From positions 1-64,000 of the forward strand of contig NZ_JAIVAR010000007.1 of the NCBI RefSeq assembly GCF_020171925.1: DNA of 64,000 nucleotides, read 5' to 3'. Below the pieces are notes generated by a model that ran no database searches, was not told where the DNA came from, and saw nothing but the letters and a program-made list of their open reading frames with translations. Positions 34,770-43,654 of this stretch are shown here, one piece after another. Each line of letters begins with the position of its first letter. The stretch's first letter is position 1. The position numbers and the translations under genes were made by a program. The DNA comes from Rossellomorea aquimaris (GTDB lineage: Bacteria; Bacillota; Bacilli; Bacillales; Bacillaceae_B).

Positions 34770-35333
34770 ATGAATGGACAGAAATTAAGGATGATCATCC
34801 AGTGCGCCATTTTTGCCGCTATCACAGGGATCTTTGCGCAGATTGAAATTCCACTTCCACTTGTACCGATTAGCGGACAAACGTTGGCGGTGGGGCTTAC
34901 GGCCACCATACTCGGCAGTCGATATGGCTCGTTTTCGATGATCGGTTATGCAGCACTTGGAGCAGTCGGTGTCCCGGTGTTCGCTGGATTCAGCGGAGGA
35001 GCACAGGTGCTTGTCGGACCGACTGGCGGATATATCTTCGGCTTCATCATCGCCGCCTTTCTTACGGGTCTCATCCTGGAGAAGACAGCGTTCAACCTTA
35101 CAATGGCGATGGTGGCGAATACAATCGGAATGGTCGTCATTCTGATCATCGGGATGATCCAATTGAAGGTTGTCGCCGACCTCAGCTGGGGGAAGGCGAT
35201 GGCTGCAGGGGTTTATCCTTTTATCGTAGTCGGACTGATCAAAGCATTTTTGGCTAGTTGGATCGGTATCACGGTTAGAAAACGCCTAGTTCAGGCAAAG
35301 TTGATCACTCATCGTACGGATGCAGTGGCTTGA
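34770..35333 (+). CDS. bioY: Biotin ECF transporter S component BioY
   Basis: A 187-aa membrane protein that binds biotin and works with the shared ECF module. The BioY signatures are visible: IPLPLVPISGQTLAVGLTAT and GPTGGYIFGFIIAAFL. ATG 34770 follows AGGGGAG by 9 nt; the in-frame ATG at 34722 sits inside the operator. No biotin synthesis genes are nearby. Confidence 0.94.
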   Translation: MNGQKLRMIIQCAIFAAITGIFAQIEIPLPLVPISGQTLAVGLTATILGSRYGSFSMIGYAALGAVGVPVFAGFSGGAQVLVGPTGGYIFGFIIAAFLTGLILEKTAFNLTMAMVANTIGMVVILIIGMIQLKVVADLSWGKAMAAGVYPFIVVGLIKAFLASWIGITVRKRLVQAKLITHRTDAVA

Positions 35334-35337
35334 TGAA

Positions 35338-35373
35338 AATAGGAGGATCCTTGATTAGGGATCCTCCTATTTT
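35338..35373. terminator. Two-way terminator between bioY and the GNAT gene
   Basis: A perfect 13-bp stem AATAGGAGGATCC / GGATCCTCCTATT with T tails on both strands. Confidence 0.9.
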
Positions 35374-35377
35374 TCAT

Positions 35378-36166
35378 TTAAAATTTATACATCATCCAGT
35401 ATCCGATGTCCTCAAAGCCAATCTGTTTATAAATCCTTCCTGCCTCGGGGTTGTCATAGAAAAGGCATAGCTCCTTGCCTTCCTCGAGGACATCCCTGCA
35501 CAGTTTGGTCATGCACTGGGTTGCGTATCCTTTTTTCTTATGATCAGGGTGGGTGCAGACAGCAACGATCATCGCTGACATGCTGTTTTCGGCAGTCGTG
35601 GAAGCGGAGGAAATATACTGACCGTCTTCTTCAATGAAATAACTGCGGGCCACTCCTTTCTCGATCCCATGCCTTCTTTTCTCGACCGTAAAACTTCCGC
35701 CACTGAATTCAGGTATGCTGTTCAGGAGGTTAACCAGTCTAGGCAGTTCATTAACGGTTGCTTCCATAACATGATCAAGCTTTTCGTCCGATAACGATTT
35801 CTGGTGATCCAATTTGGCATAATACATTTGTCGTTTCGATTTGTGTTTCTTTGTGAGGAACGGCTCCACTTTAGAGGTTACGGCCTTCAACCCCGACATG
35901 ATTGAAAAGTCCTTACATTCATTGATGATCGAAGCAAATCCCTCTGCATCAAATTCACCTTGAGAGTAGGGAATGAAGTTTTCTCTATATTTGAGGAGGA
36001 TTCCCCTTAAATTTCCCTGTTCGTCGAAATCACCCCAGATTCTCTGGAAATCCTGTTCATAACCGAATGCTTCAATATCCCCGATGATGAATAAGTTCTC
36101 TGCAGGTTCTTGTTGAATCAACTGCTGACATTTTTCGTCATCCGCTCTTGTCAATATTCTGATCAT
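35378..36166 (-). CDS. GNAT family N-acetyltransferase
   Basis: A 262-aa protein with an N-terminal Bacillus-specific domain (ENLFIIGDIEAFGYEQDFQR) and a C-terminal GNAT domain whose acetyl-CoA loop reads VCTHPDHKKKGYATQCMTKL. The acceptor substrate is unknown. ATG 36166 follows GGATAGGGG; an upstream in-frame ATG at 36208 has no site. Confidence 0.82.
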   Translation of the reverse strand: MIRILTRADDEKCQQLIQQEPAENLFIIGDIEAFGYEQDFQRIWGDFDEQGNLRGILLKYRENFIPYSQGEFDAEGFASIINECKDFSIMSGLKAVTSKVEPFLTKKHKSKRQMYYAKLDHQKSLSDEKLDHVMEATVNELPRLVNLLNSIPEFSGGSFTVEKRRHGIEKGVARSYFIEEDGQYISSASTTAENSMSAMIVAVCTHPDHKKKGYATQCMTKLCRDVLEEGKELCLFYDNPEAGRIYKQIGFEDIGYWMMYKF

Positions 36167-36316
36167 TACCCCTATCCCCTTTATAAGTTTTAATTGATAT
36201 ATTACCAAAATTTCTAATATTTAGTAAAGCGTAATTTTCAGTAAATGATCTTTTTGTTTTAAAACAGGACTTTTAGGGAAAGTTAGCATCAATACATGAT
36301 GAAGGAGGCGGTAGAC

Positions 36317-36466
36317 ATGTTGTGGACCATCATCGGGATCCTTGTCGTCCTGTGGCTCTTAGGACTGATTTTCAAGATCGGCGGCGCAATCATCCATCTA
36401 TTATTGGTCATTGCCGTAATCGTGTTCCTTTGGAATTTGATTACCGGACGGAAGAAGGGGCTTTAG
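36317..36466 (+). CDS. Lmo0937-family small membrane protein (49 aa)
   Basis: A very short gene with two hydrophobic stretches (MLWTIIGILVVLWLLGLIF, then GGAIIHLLLVIAVIVFLW) and a basic end, ITGRKKGL. This is the pattern of the Lmo0937/DUF5670 family found across Firmicutes and often linked to stress regulons. AAGGAGG lies 7 nt before the ATG. Confidence 0.85.
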   Translation: MLWTIIGILVVLWLLGLIFKIGGAIIHLLLVIAVIVFLWNLITGRKKGL

Positions 36467-36504
36467 CGTTTGTTGAAAGGGAAGGAGTCCTTTTGATGAC
36501 ACGT

Positions 36505-36548
36505 AAAAACCAGCTTACACATCATAAAGTGAGTAAGCTGGTTTTTTT
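36505..36548. terminator. Two-way terminator for pckA and the small membrane gene
   Basis: AAAAACCAGCTTAC / GTAAGCTGGTTTTT stem with T tails on both strands, between convergent genes. Confidence 0.9.
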
Positions 36549-36556
36549 GTTTACGA

Positions 36557-38146
36557 CTATTTTACTGATGGACCGCCCTTTGATTCGATTTCGACAGGAA
36601 CATCATTGAATTTCTTGAAGTTATCGTTGAATTGACGCGCAAGTTCCGTTGCTTTAACTTTATATGCTTCTTCATTTGCCCATGTTTTCACAGGTTGAAG
36701 GACTTCATCAGGAACACCTGGTACATGAACCGGGATGTTCAGGCCGAAGATCTCGTCTTTTTCTGTTTCAACGTTCGTCAATTCACCTTCTAGCGCTGCC
36801 TGAACCATGGCGCGTGTATAAGACAACTTCATGCGGTTACCCACACCATATTCTCCACCTGTCCAACCGGTGTTGACGAGGTAAACTTCCGCATTATGCT
36901 CATCGATCTTCTTACCGAGCATTTCCGCGTAACGAGTCGCTGCCAACGGCAGGAATGGTGATCCGAAGCAAGTAGAGAATGTTGCTTGCGGTGAAGTGAT
37001 GCCGCGCTCTGTTCCAGCGAGTTTGGACGTGTATCCACTCAAGAAATGATACATGGCCTGTTCCTTTGTCAGCTTGCTGATCGGAGGAAGTACGCCGAAT
37101 GCATCCGCAGTCAGGAAGACGATCGTATTCGGGTGACCTGCAACGCTCGGTTCAACGATGTTCTCCATCGCTTGAAGCGGATAAGCGGCGCGTGTGTTTT
37201 CCGTCAGGGAGTTATCATCATAATCCGCGATGCGGGATTCATCATCAAGGACAACGTTCTCCAATACGGAACCGAATCGGATCGCATCAAAGATCTGAGG
37301 TTCCTTTTCGCGAGTCAGACCGATGCATTTCGCATAGCAGCCACCTTCGATGTTGAATACACCGTTCGGGGACCAGCCATGTTCGTCATCACCGATCAAG
37401 CGGCGGTTCGGGTCAGCGGATAAAGTTGTTTTACCGGTACCGGATAATCCGAAGAATAATGCGACATCCCCCTCACGGCCCACATTTGCCGAGCAGTGCA
37501 TGGAAAGGATATCTGCTTCAGGAAGCATGTAATTCATGACAGAGAAAATGGATTTCTTCATTTCCCCCGCATATTCCGTACCACCGATAAGGACGATGCG
37601 CTTTTCAAATGAAACAATGATGAATGTTTCAGAATTTGTTCCATCAACGGCAGGGTCAGCCTTGAAATTCGGAGCCGACACAATCGTGAATTCGGAGTTG
37701 TGTAAAGATAACTCTTCCACTTCCGGTCGGATGAACAACTGATGCGCAAATAGATTGTGCCAGGCAAACTCATTGATGACCTGGATCGGGAGTCTATGTT
37801 TGGGATCTGCACCTGCAAATCCATTGAATACAAATACTTCTTCTTTTTCTTTTAAGTATGAGAGGACTTTATGGTATAATTTATCGAATGATTCAGAGGA
37901 AATCGGCTGATTCACGGTTCCCCAATCAATTTTATCTTTCGTTGAAGGCTCTTCGACAATGAACTTATCTTTAGGAGAGCGTCCTGTATATTTCCCGGTT
38001 TCAGCTCTTACCGCACCTGAAGAAGTTAAAACGCCTTCATTTCGTTGAAGGACTTTTTCCACTAATTGTGAAACAGACAGTTGATTTTTGATGTTTTTCC
38101 CGCTAAGTAATTCTGTTAACTCGTTAGACATGCTCACTGAATTCAT
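36557..38146 (-). CDS. pckA: Phosphoenolpyruvate carboxykinase (ATP)
   Basis: Converts oxaloacetate and ATP to PEP, the entry to gluconeogenesis. The 529-aa protein shows the kinase-1a P loop [16 protein letters not shown], the metal-binding [12 protein letters not shown], the [19 protein letters not shown] block and the adenine-binding [28 protein letters not shown] precedes the ATG on the minus strand. Minus-strand TTATAC sequences upstream (38200 region) could be its promoter. It is next to metK as in B. subtilis. Confidence 0.97.
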   Translation of the reverse strand: MNSVSMSNELTELLSGKNIKNQLSVSQLVEKVLQRNEGVLTSSGAVRAETGKYTGRSPKDKFIVEEPSTKDKIDWGTVNQPISSESFDKLYHKVLSYLKEKEEVFVFNGFAGADPKHRLPIQVINEFAWHNLFAHQLFIRPEVEELSLHNSEFTIVSAPNFKADPAVDGTNSETFIIVSFEKRIVLIGGTEYAGEMKKSIFSVMNYMLPEADILSMHCSANVGREGDVALFFGLSGTGKTTLSADPNRRLIGDDEHGWSPNGVFNIEGGCYAKCIGLTREKEPQIFDAIRFGSVLENVVLDDESRIADYDDNSLTENTRAAYPLQAMENIVEPSVAGHPNTIVFLTADAFGVLPPISKLTKEQAMYHFLSGYTSKLAGTERGITSPQATFSTCFGSPFLPLAATRYAEMLGKKIDEHNAEVYLVNTGWTGGEYGVGNRMKLSYTRAMVQAALEGELTNVETEKDEIFGLNIPVHVPGVPDEVLQPVKTWANEEAYKVKATELARQFNDNFKKFNDVPVEIESKGGPSVK

Positions 38147-38349
38147 TAGAACCCTTCCTTTATATAAATTTAACTTCCCATAAGTTGTATCTTTTCAAAA
38201 ATTAGTATAACACAATTAATTTATTAGTCTATACTATTTAGCGGTTTTTTATAATGTGACTTAAATTTGTAATATTTAAATTATTTAGGCTGCATTATGG
38301 CATCTTGTTTTTCTTCTTATTAAAATGGGGGATTAAATTGCCGCCTGAT

Positions 38350-38560
38350 TCTGTGGAAGGCTTTGCTTTTTTTGCAAGCGTGTATACGAGTGGAGGAATC
38401 ACAAGATGCGACTGGCATTAGGCATGGTACATTTGTGAGGCTCTTGCCACGGTCACTTACCTCTAAACACGGGAGCTGGAACGTCTCGCATAACATCCTT
38501 ACTACTTACGTCTTCGCTTCGCCCTCCAATCAACTGCTGGAATCCGCTTGAAATTAATCA
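38350..38560. repeat. Degenerate MITE-like repeat upstream of metK
   Basis: The right end (CTCCAATCAACTGCTGGAATCC at about 38523-38544) matches the right end of the 26366-26635 element, and TCTTCGCTTCGCCC before it is related. The left part is too worn to define. No gene is visible between 38147 and 39073. Confidence 0.5.
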
Positions 38561-38650
38561 TATTTCTATTTTCTAACGTAACTCGGAGGTAGCATGTTTC
38601 CTCACGTAACATGATCGTCCTTCTGTTAAACTTTTCATCTGAAAAAATGT

Positions 38651-38679
38651 TTGACACCCTGTATCGTTAACGTTATTAT
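38651..38679 (+). promoter_or_regulatory. Sigma-A promoter of metK
   Basis: TTGACA (38651-38656), a 17-nt spacer, then TATTAT (38674-38679), 17 bp before the S-box leader. Confidence 0.85.
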
Positions 38680-38695
38680 TGTACCTTGAACGGAT

Positions 38696-38840
38696 ACTCT
38701 TATCCTGAGCTGGTGGAGGGAGCAGACCCTATGAAACCCAGCAACCTGCTAAATAGATAGTTGGTCCTTGGAATTTGAAGGACCCATTAAGCGAAGGTGC
38801 TAAACTGAGGCAAGGTGGATAACCTTGAACGATAAGAGAG
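38696..38840 (+). promoter_or_regulatory. SAM-I (S-box) riboswitch for metK
   Basis: The leader contains all S-box landmarks: CTCTTATC closing with GATAAGAG, GGTGGAGGGA, GAAACCCAGCAACC, AAGCGAAGGTGCTAA and the CAAGGTGGAT/CCTTG helix. SAM binding should favour the following terminator (38862-38901) and switch metK off. Confidence 0.96.
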
Positions 38841-38861
38841 AAAAGGCGCGGCTATGATGTG

Positions 38862-38901
38862 AAACCTTTCCTCTTTGTACTTTTATGGAGGAAAGGTTTT
38901 T
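38862..38901 (+). terminator. S-box regulated terminator
   Basis: AAACCTTTCCTC / GAGGAAAGGTTT stem with T6, directly after the riboswitch aptamer. Confidence 0.9.
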
Positions 38902-39073
38902 TCTATTTTATCATGCAGCAAAGGTGACTAAATTTCATGAGTTTAGATAAGGGAGTCATACTCTGCCTTATAAAAAAACCATGTTTACTTCATACTACTT
39001 AGGGAAATGAGTACCGTATCTGTTTAATTCATTTGCCGGGGAAAGCCGGCAATATGCTTAAGGAGGAACCTCA

Positions 39074-40273
39074 ATGTCAACAAAACGTCGTCTGTTTACA
39101 TCTGAGTCCGTAACGGAAGGACATCCAGATAAAATTTGTGACCAAATTTCTGATTCAATTCTTGATGCGATCTTAACGAATGATCCGAATGCACGTGTAG
39201 CGTGTGAAACATCCGTAACGACAGGTCTTGTACTTGTTGCAGGGGAAATCACGACGAATACGTATGTTGATATCCCGAAAATCGTCCGTGAAACCATCCG
39301 CGGAATCGGATACACTCGTGCAAAATATGGTTTCGATGCTGAAACTTGTGCCGTATTGACTTCAATCGACGAACAGTCTGCCGATATCGCACAAGGTGTC
39401 GATCAAGCACTGGAAGCGCGCGAAGGACAAATGAGCGATGCTGAAATCGATGCGATCGGTGCTGGGGACCAAGGTCTTATGTTCGGATTTGCATGTAACG
39501 AAACGAAGGAGCTTATGCCTCTTCCAATCTCACTTGCACATAAATTATCCCGTCAATTGACTGAAGTTCGTAAAGAAGAAACCCTTCCTTACCTTCGTCC
39601 GGACGGTAAAACTCAGGTAACGGTAGAATATGATGAAAATGACAAGCCTGTCCGCATCGACACCATCGTCATTTCAACACAACATCATCCAGAAGTTTCA
39701 CTGGAGCAAATCCAGCGTAACCTGAAAGAATATGTCATCGATCCGGTTGTTCCAAAGGAACTGATCGACGAGAACACAAAATACTTCATCAATCCTACAG
39801 GCCGCTTCGTCATTGGTGGACCTCAAGGGGATGCTGGTCTTACAGGACGTAAAATCATCGTTGATACGTACGGTGGTTATGCACGTCACGGAGGCGGTGC
39901 CTTCTCTGGTAAGGATGCTACGAAAGTTGACCGTTCAGCGGCATACGCAGCCCGCTATGTAGCGAAAAACATCGTTGCAGCCGGACTTGCAGAAAAATGC
40001 GAAGTTCAATTGGCGTATGCGATCGGTGTAGCACAGCCGGTATCCATTTCAGTTGATACATTCGGAACTGGCAAAGTTTCTGAAGACGTACTCGTTGATG
40101 TTGTACGCAACAACTTCGATCTTCGCCCTGCAGGAATCATCAAGATGCTTGACCTTCGTCGTCCGATTTACAAGCAGACAGCTGCTTACGGACACTTCGG
40201 CCGTAACGATCTTGACCTTCCTTGGGAGCGTACGGACAAAGCTGAAGTCTTGAAGGCTGAGGCTCTTAAGTAA
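39074..40273 (+). CDS. metK: S-adenosylmethionine synthetase MetK
   Basis: Makes SAM from methionine and ATP. The 399-aa protein has the ATP-binding [46 protein letters not shown] and [26 protein letters not shown] precedes the ATG. Its product is the ligand of the S-box in its own leader. Codon use is biased as in highly expressed genes. Confidence 0.98.
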   Translation: MSTKRRLFTSESVTEGHPDKICDQISDSILDAILTNDPNARVACETSVTTGLVLVAGEITTNTYVDIPKIVRETIRGIGYTRAKYGFDAETCAVLTSIDEQSADIAQGVDQALEAREGQMSDAEIDAIGAGDQGLMFGFACNETKELMPLPISLAHKLSRQLTEVRKEETLPYLRPDGKTQVTVEYDENDKPVRIDTIVISTQHHPEVSLEQIQRNLKEYVIDPVVPKELIDENTKYFINPTGRFVIGGPQGDAGLTGRKIIVDTYGGYARHGGGAFSGKDATKVDRSAAYAARYVAKNIVAAGLAEKCEVQLAYAIGVAQPVSISVDTFGTGKVSEDVLVDVVRNNFDLRPAGIIKMLDLRRPIYKQTAAYGHFGRNDLDLPWERTDKAEVLKAEALK

Positions 40274-40286
40274 TAACAGGTATGAG

Positions 40287-40322
40287 AAAGCCAACACTTT
40301 TTATGGGTGTTGGCTTTTGTTT
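40287..40322 (+). terminator. Terminator of metK
   Basis: AAAGCCAACAC / GTGTTGGCTTT stem with T-rich tail, 13 bp after the stop. Confidence 0.9.
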
Positions 40323-40326
40323 TGGG

Positions 40327-40870
40327 GTGGATTTGGTGTTTTTATGGTTGTGGTGCTTGGATGGGGGAGTTGGGGTTTAAGTGGGAGTTGGGTTGTGATG
40401 CGGGTTCGGTGGTTCGGTCGGTTCGGCATTTTTTGGGGGGGTCTGCGTTTCGGTGTGGGAATGGGTGAGTTGTTGAGTGGGTGAGCGAGTGTTTTTGTTT
40501 GTGCGCGAGCTTGCGATAATTGTCGATTTTTGAAGAATGGTCGATAAATCGAAATTTTGGCAGATAAAATGGAAAAATGGCAGATAAAATGAAAAAATGG
40601 CAGATAAAAATTTTTTTTGGCAGATAAAATGAAAAAACGGCCGATAAATTTTGGGATTGGCATAGCCAGGCTCAAATCCGGGCAACCGAGCCAGGCTCAA
40701 ATCCAGGCAACCGAGCCAGGCTCAAATCCGGGCAACCAAGCCAGGCTCAGATCCAGGCAACCCGAGCCAGGCTCAAATCCGGGCAACCAACCCACGCTCA
40801 AATCCGGGCAACCAACCCACGCACAAATCCCCGCGCAACCGCCACCCCCACACCCCGGTACCAAATCCAC
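40327..40870. repeat. Composite repeat block: GT-rich arm, 20-bp and 25-bp tandem repeats, AC-rich arm
   Basis: The left arm (40323-40500) is G/T-rich, the right arm (about 40830-40890) A/C-rich. GTGGATTTGGT (40327-40337) and ACCAAATCCAC (40860-40870) are exact inverted repeats. Between them lie four to five units near TGGCAGATAAAATGAAAAAA (about 40557-40650) and about seven 25-bp units of GAGCCAGGCTCAAATCCGGG plus CAACC (40671-40850). Open frames here are made of repeat units and I do not call them genes. Confidence 0.7.
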
Positions 40871-40944
40871 TCCAACCTAACCCCAACATCCCGTAAATTA
40901 ACAAGAGTAATCATCGGAATGTTGGGGTATCCCAAGTATAAGCG

Positions 40945-41460
40945 TCAAAGTGGTTTGATGCTTTTATAATACTGACCTTTCTCTGCGTATTCCCTGGAGA
41001 TGCGTTTCATTTCGCTGATGTCGTGTTCGTTCAATTCCCGCACGACTTTTGCGGGACGGCCGAAGGCGAGGGTGTTCGGAGGGATGACTTTTCCTTGGGG
41101 AACAAGGCTGCCGGCGCCGATGAATGCGCCTTCTCCGATTTCGGCGTTATCAAGGATGATCGAACCCATTCCGATGAGGGCTTTTTTTCTGATTTTGCAG
41201 CTATGTAGGATGACTCCGTGGCCCACGGTGACTTCATCTTCAAGGATGAGGGGGTTATCAGGACTTTGATGAAGGATGGAATTATCCTGTACATTCACTT
41301 TGCTACCGATCCTGGTAGGCGCTACGTCCCCCCTGATGACAGTATTGAACCAGATACTGGATTCTTCCCCGATTTCGACATCCCCTGAAATCGTTACATA
41401 ATCAGCAATAAATGCAGATTTTGCAATCACAGGTTTTTTATCATGATATGGATAGAGCAT
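40945..41460 (-). CDS. ytoA: Gamma-carbonic-anhydrase-like protein YtoA
   Basis: A 171-aa left-handed beta-helix protein of the gamma-CA/PaaY family. Hexapeptide repeats run from VTISGDVEIGEESSIWFNTV onward. The three His metal ligands are likely in SILHQSPD, VTVGHGVILHSCKI. Whether it hydrates CO2 is untested for this group. It diverges from ytpA, as in B. subtilis. Confidence 0.88.
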   Translation of the reverse strand: MLYPYHDKKPVIAKSAFIADYVTISGDVEIGEESSIWFNTVIRGDVAPTRIGSKVNVQDNSILHQSPDNPLILEDEVTVGHGVILHSCKIRKKALIGMGSIILDNAEIGEGAFIGAGSLVPQGKVIPPNTLAFGRPAKVVRELNEHDISEMKRISREYAEKGQYYKSIKPL

Positions 41461-41544
41461 TTTTTACTACCCCTTTCAATAATATTTACTATAATAATGG
41501 TAGCAGATACGAACCATTTGAGAAACATTTAAGGAGGGTTTGCC

Positions 41545-42348
41545 ATGTGGAAATGGGAAACAGATCAAGAGGCAAAAGCAGTCATCGTCATCATTCACGG
41601 AGCAATGGAACATCATGGCCGGTATGGATGGCTCATTGAAATGTGGCGGTCATCGGGATTCCATGTCATCATGGGTGACCTGCCGGGGCAGGGGATGACG
41701 TCAAGAAGGCAAAGAGGACATATCGATTCCTTTGACGAATATATGGTAGAAGTGAAAGACTGGGTGCAGGCTGCCTATCAATTCGATCTACCTGTATTCC
41801 TCATCGGCCACAGCATGGGAGGGCTCATTGCAGTAAGGATGCTTCAGGAATCGCACATCAATCTTGCCGGGGTGATTTTATCATCTCCATGTCTGGGGCT
41901 TGTGGACGGACCTTCGAAGCCTGTGGAACTGCTGTCACTTGGGCTGAACAAGGTTGCTCCAATGGTGAAATTCCCGTCTGGGCTAACGGTCGACATGGCA
42001 ACGAGGAATGCGGATGTAAGGGAAATTGACAGTAATGATACGTTATATATTACAAAGGTTTCCGTCAGATGGTACAGGGAGCTCACTCAAGCCATTAAAC
42101 TTGCGAAGCTCAATCTTGACAAGATGCCTGATGTCCCGCTTCTGGTCATGCAGGCGGGCGATGATAAGATTGTCGATAAAAAGGCGGTCAAGAAATGGTT
42201 CAATGAGCTTTCGCTTTCAGAGATGCATTATAAAGAGTGGCCGAAATGCTATCATGAAATCTATAATGAACCGGAAAGAGAAGAAATCTTCGAGTATTCC
42301 AAGGTCTTTGTCGAAAGCCGTCTGAAGGCATTGGGATATATCTTATAA
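41545..42348 (+). CDS. ytpA: Phospholipase/hydrolase YtpA
   Basis: A 267-aa alpha/beta hydrolase of the monoglyceride lipase type, with VIIHGAMEHHGRYGWL near residue 20, the elbow LIGHSMGGLIAV, an Asp in MQAGDDKIVD and the final His in KCYHEIYNEP. B. subtilis YtpA is a phospholipase linked to the antibiotic lysophospholipid bacilysocin. AAGGAGGG precedes the ATG. It lies 13 bp before ytpB. Confidence 0.9.
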   Translation: MWKWETDQEAKAVIVIIHGAMEHHGRYGWLIEMWRSSGFHVIMGDLPGQGMTSRRQRGHIDSFDEYMVEVKDWVQAAYQFDLPVFLIGHSMGGLIAVRMLQESHINLAGVILSSPCLGLVDGPSKPVELLSLGLNKVAPMVKFPSGLTVDMATRNADVREIDSNDTLYITKVSVRWYRELTQAIKLAKLNLDKMPDVPLLVMQAGDDKIVDKKAVKKWFNELSLSEMHYKEWPKCYHEIYNEPEREEIFEYSKVFVESRLKALGYIL

Positions 42349-42361
42349 TGAGGTGATGTGC

Positions 42362-43426
42362 TTGTCAGTACCTGTAAGTCCTTTTTCATTGATGACAAAA
42401 GTTTACCGGGATATCTTTCCTCTCGTTCATCAGGAGTTGGATTACTGGAAGGGAAGGGCCGGTTCGATACCAAACGAAGAGTTGAGGAATCAGGCTTTGG
42501 CAAGTATCGAACATAAAACGTTTCATTGTGAAGGGGGATCGATCCTGTCCATCTTATCGCAGAAGATGAAAAGGGAGACGATCCGCTTCACGGTGGCTTA
42601 CCAAACCATCAGTGATTATCTTGACAATCTTTGCGATCGCAGTACGTCCCTCGATCCGGCGGATTTCGAGCTCCTTCATCAATCGATGAAAGACGCACTC
42701 ACTGTCGGGGCTGAGCCCGTTCAATATTATGCGCTCCGTGAAGATCAGGATGATGCGGGCTATTTACACGACCTCGTCAGAACATGTCAGGATTCATTGG
42801 CTGCCATCCCACATTATCAACAGATCAAACGTGAGCTACTGGAGTTGTGTGCGTATTATTGTGATCTGCAAATACATAAGCATGTGAAGAAGGAAGAGAG
42901 GGAAGATAGGCTGAAATCGTGGTTTGAGGCTCATCGTTCCCGCCTTCCGGAAATGGATTGGTACGAATTTTCTGCATGCTCAGGCTCGACCCTCGGGATC
43001 TTTTGCCTTGTGGCTTACGCGAGCCGGCCGGACTTTCAATCTTCTTACACTGAAAAAATCAAATGTGGTTACTTTCCTTATATACAGGGCCTTCATATCC
43101 TTCTCGATTATTTCATTGATCAAGAGGAGGACCATGAGGGAGGCGACCTGAATTTCTGTTTTTATTATGAAGATGAGGAACACCTGAAGGAAAGACTCAT
43201 CCATTTCCTCAGGAAAGCGGATGAACACACGAACGGCCTTCCTCATGCAGGATTTCACCGCTTGATCAATAAAGGATTGATCGGGGTTTATCTGTCCGAT
43301 GAGAAAGCCAGGAGGCAGGAAAGGGTCCAGGCTTTTTCAAAGGAATTCCTAGGAGAAGCAGGTTGGGTGACAAAGTTCTTCTTTTGGAATGGTAAAATGT
43401 ACCGTAAGTTAAAGAAAGTAAAATAA
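42362..43426 (+). CDS. ytpB: Tetraprenyl-beta-curcumene synthase YtpB
   Basis: A 354-aa class I terpene synthase of the DUF2600 family; in B. subtilis it cyclises tetraprenyl diphosphate to a C35 sesquarterpene. Metal-binding acid clusters are likely in ISDYLDNLCDRSTSLDP and LDYFIDQEEDHEGGD. The block FSACSGSTLGIFCLVAYA is diagnostic. I take TTG 42362 (MSVPVSPFSLMTKVYRD) because AGGTGA is 5 nt before and B. subtilis YtpB begins MTVPEHPFGLMTKVYRD. Confidence 0.92.
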   Translation: MSVPVSPFSLMTKVYRDIFPLVHQELDYWKGRAGSIPNEELRNQALASIEHKTFHCEGGSILSILSQKMKRETIRFTVAYQTISDYLDNLCDRSTSLDPADFELLHQSMKDALTVGAEPVQYYALREDQDDAGYLHDLVRTCQDSLAAIPHYQQIKRELLELCAYYCDLQIHKHVKKEEREDRLKSWFEAHRSRLPEMDWYEFSACSGSTLGIFCLVAYASRPDFQSSYTEKIKCGYFPYIQGLHILLDYFIDQEEDHEGGDLNFCFYYEDEEHLKERLIHFLRKADEHTNGLPHAGFHRLINKGLIGVYLSDEKARRQERVQAFSKEFLGEAGWVTKFFFWNGKMYRKLKKVK

Positions 43427-43465
43427 TGGATGTTGGCGTGTTTGCGTCAAGGGAAAATATTTTTT

Positions 43466-43498
43466 GGCTAGTCCTATAACAATAGGGCTAGCCTTTTT
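43466..43498 (+). terminator. Terminator after ytpB
   Basis: A 12-bp stem GGCTAGTCCTAT / ATAGGGCTAGCC with a 4-nt loop and T5. Confidence 0.88.
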
Positions 43499-43654
43499 CC
43501 ATTTCGTTCTAAATTTACGTAAGCAGAAAGACTCTTGTTAATTTTTTTACTAGTCGAATATATTCAAATGTTGTCAGAATATATGGATTTTTCAGAAAAA
43601 TCTTGTATATTGTAATTAGTTGTAAAAATATAGTACATACGAAGGGGGAATGAC

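Noticed and set aside
40301-40880. Open frames of about 85-125 codons on both strands
   Set aside because: They are made of translated tandem repeats with biased composition (Gln/Pro/Asn/Thr-rich), overlap each other, and have no ribosome binding site.
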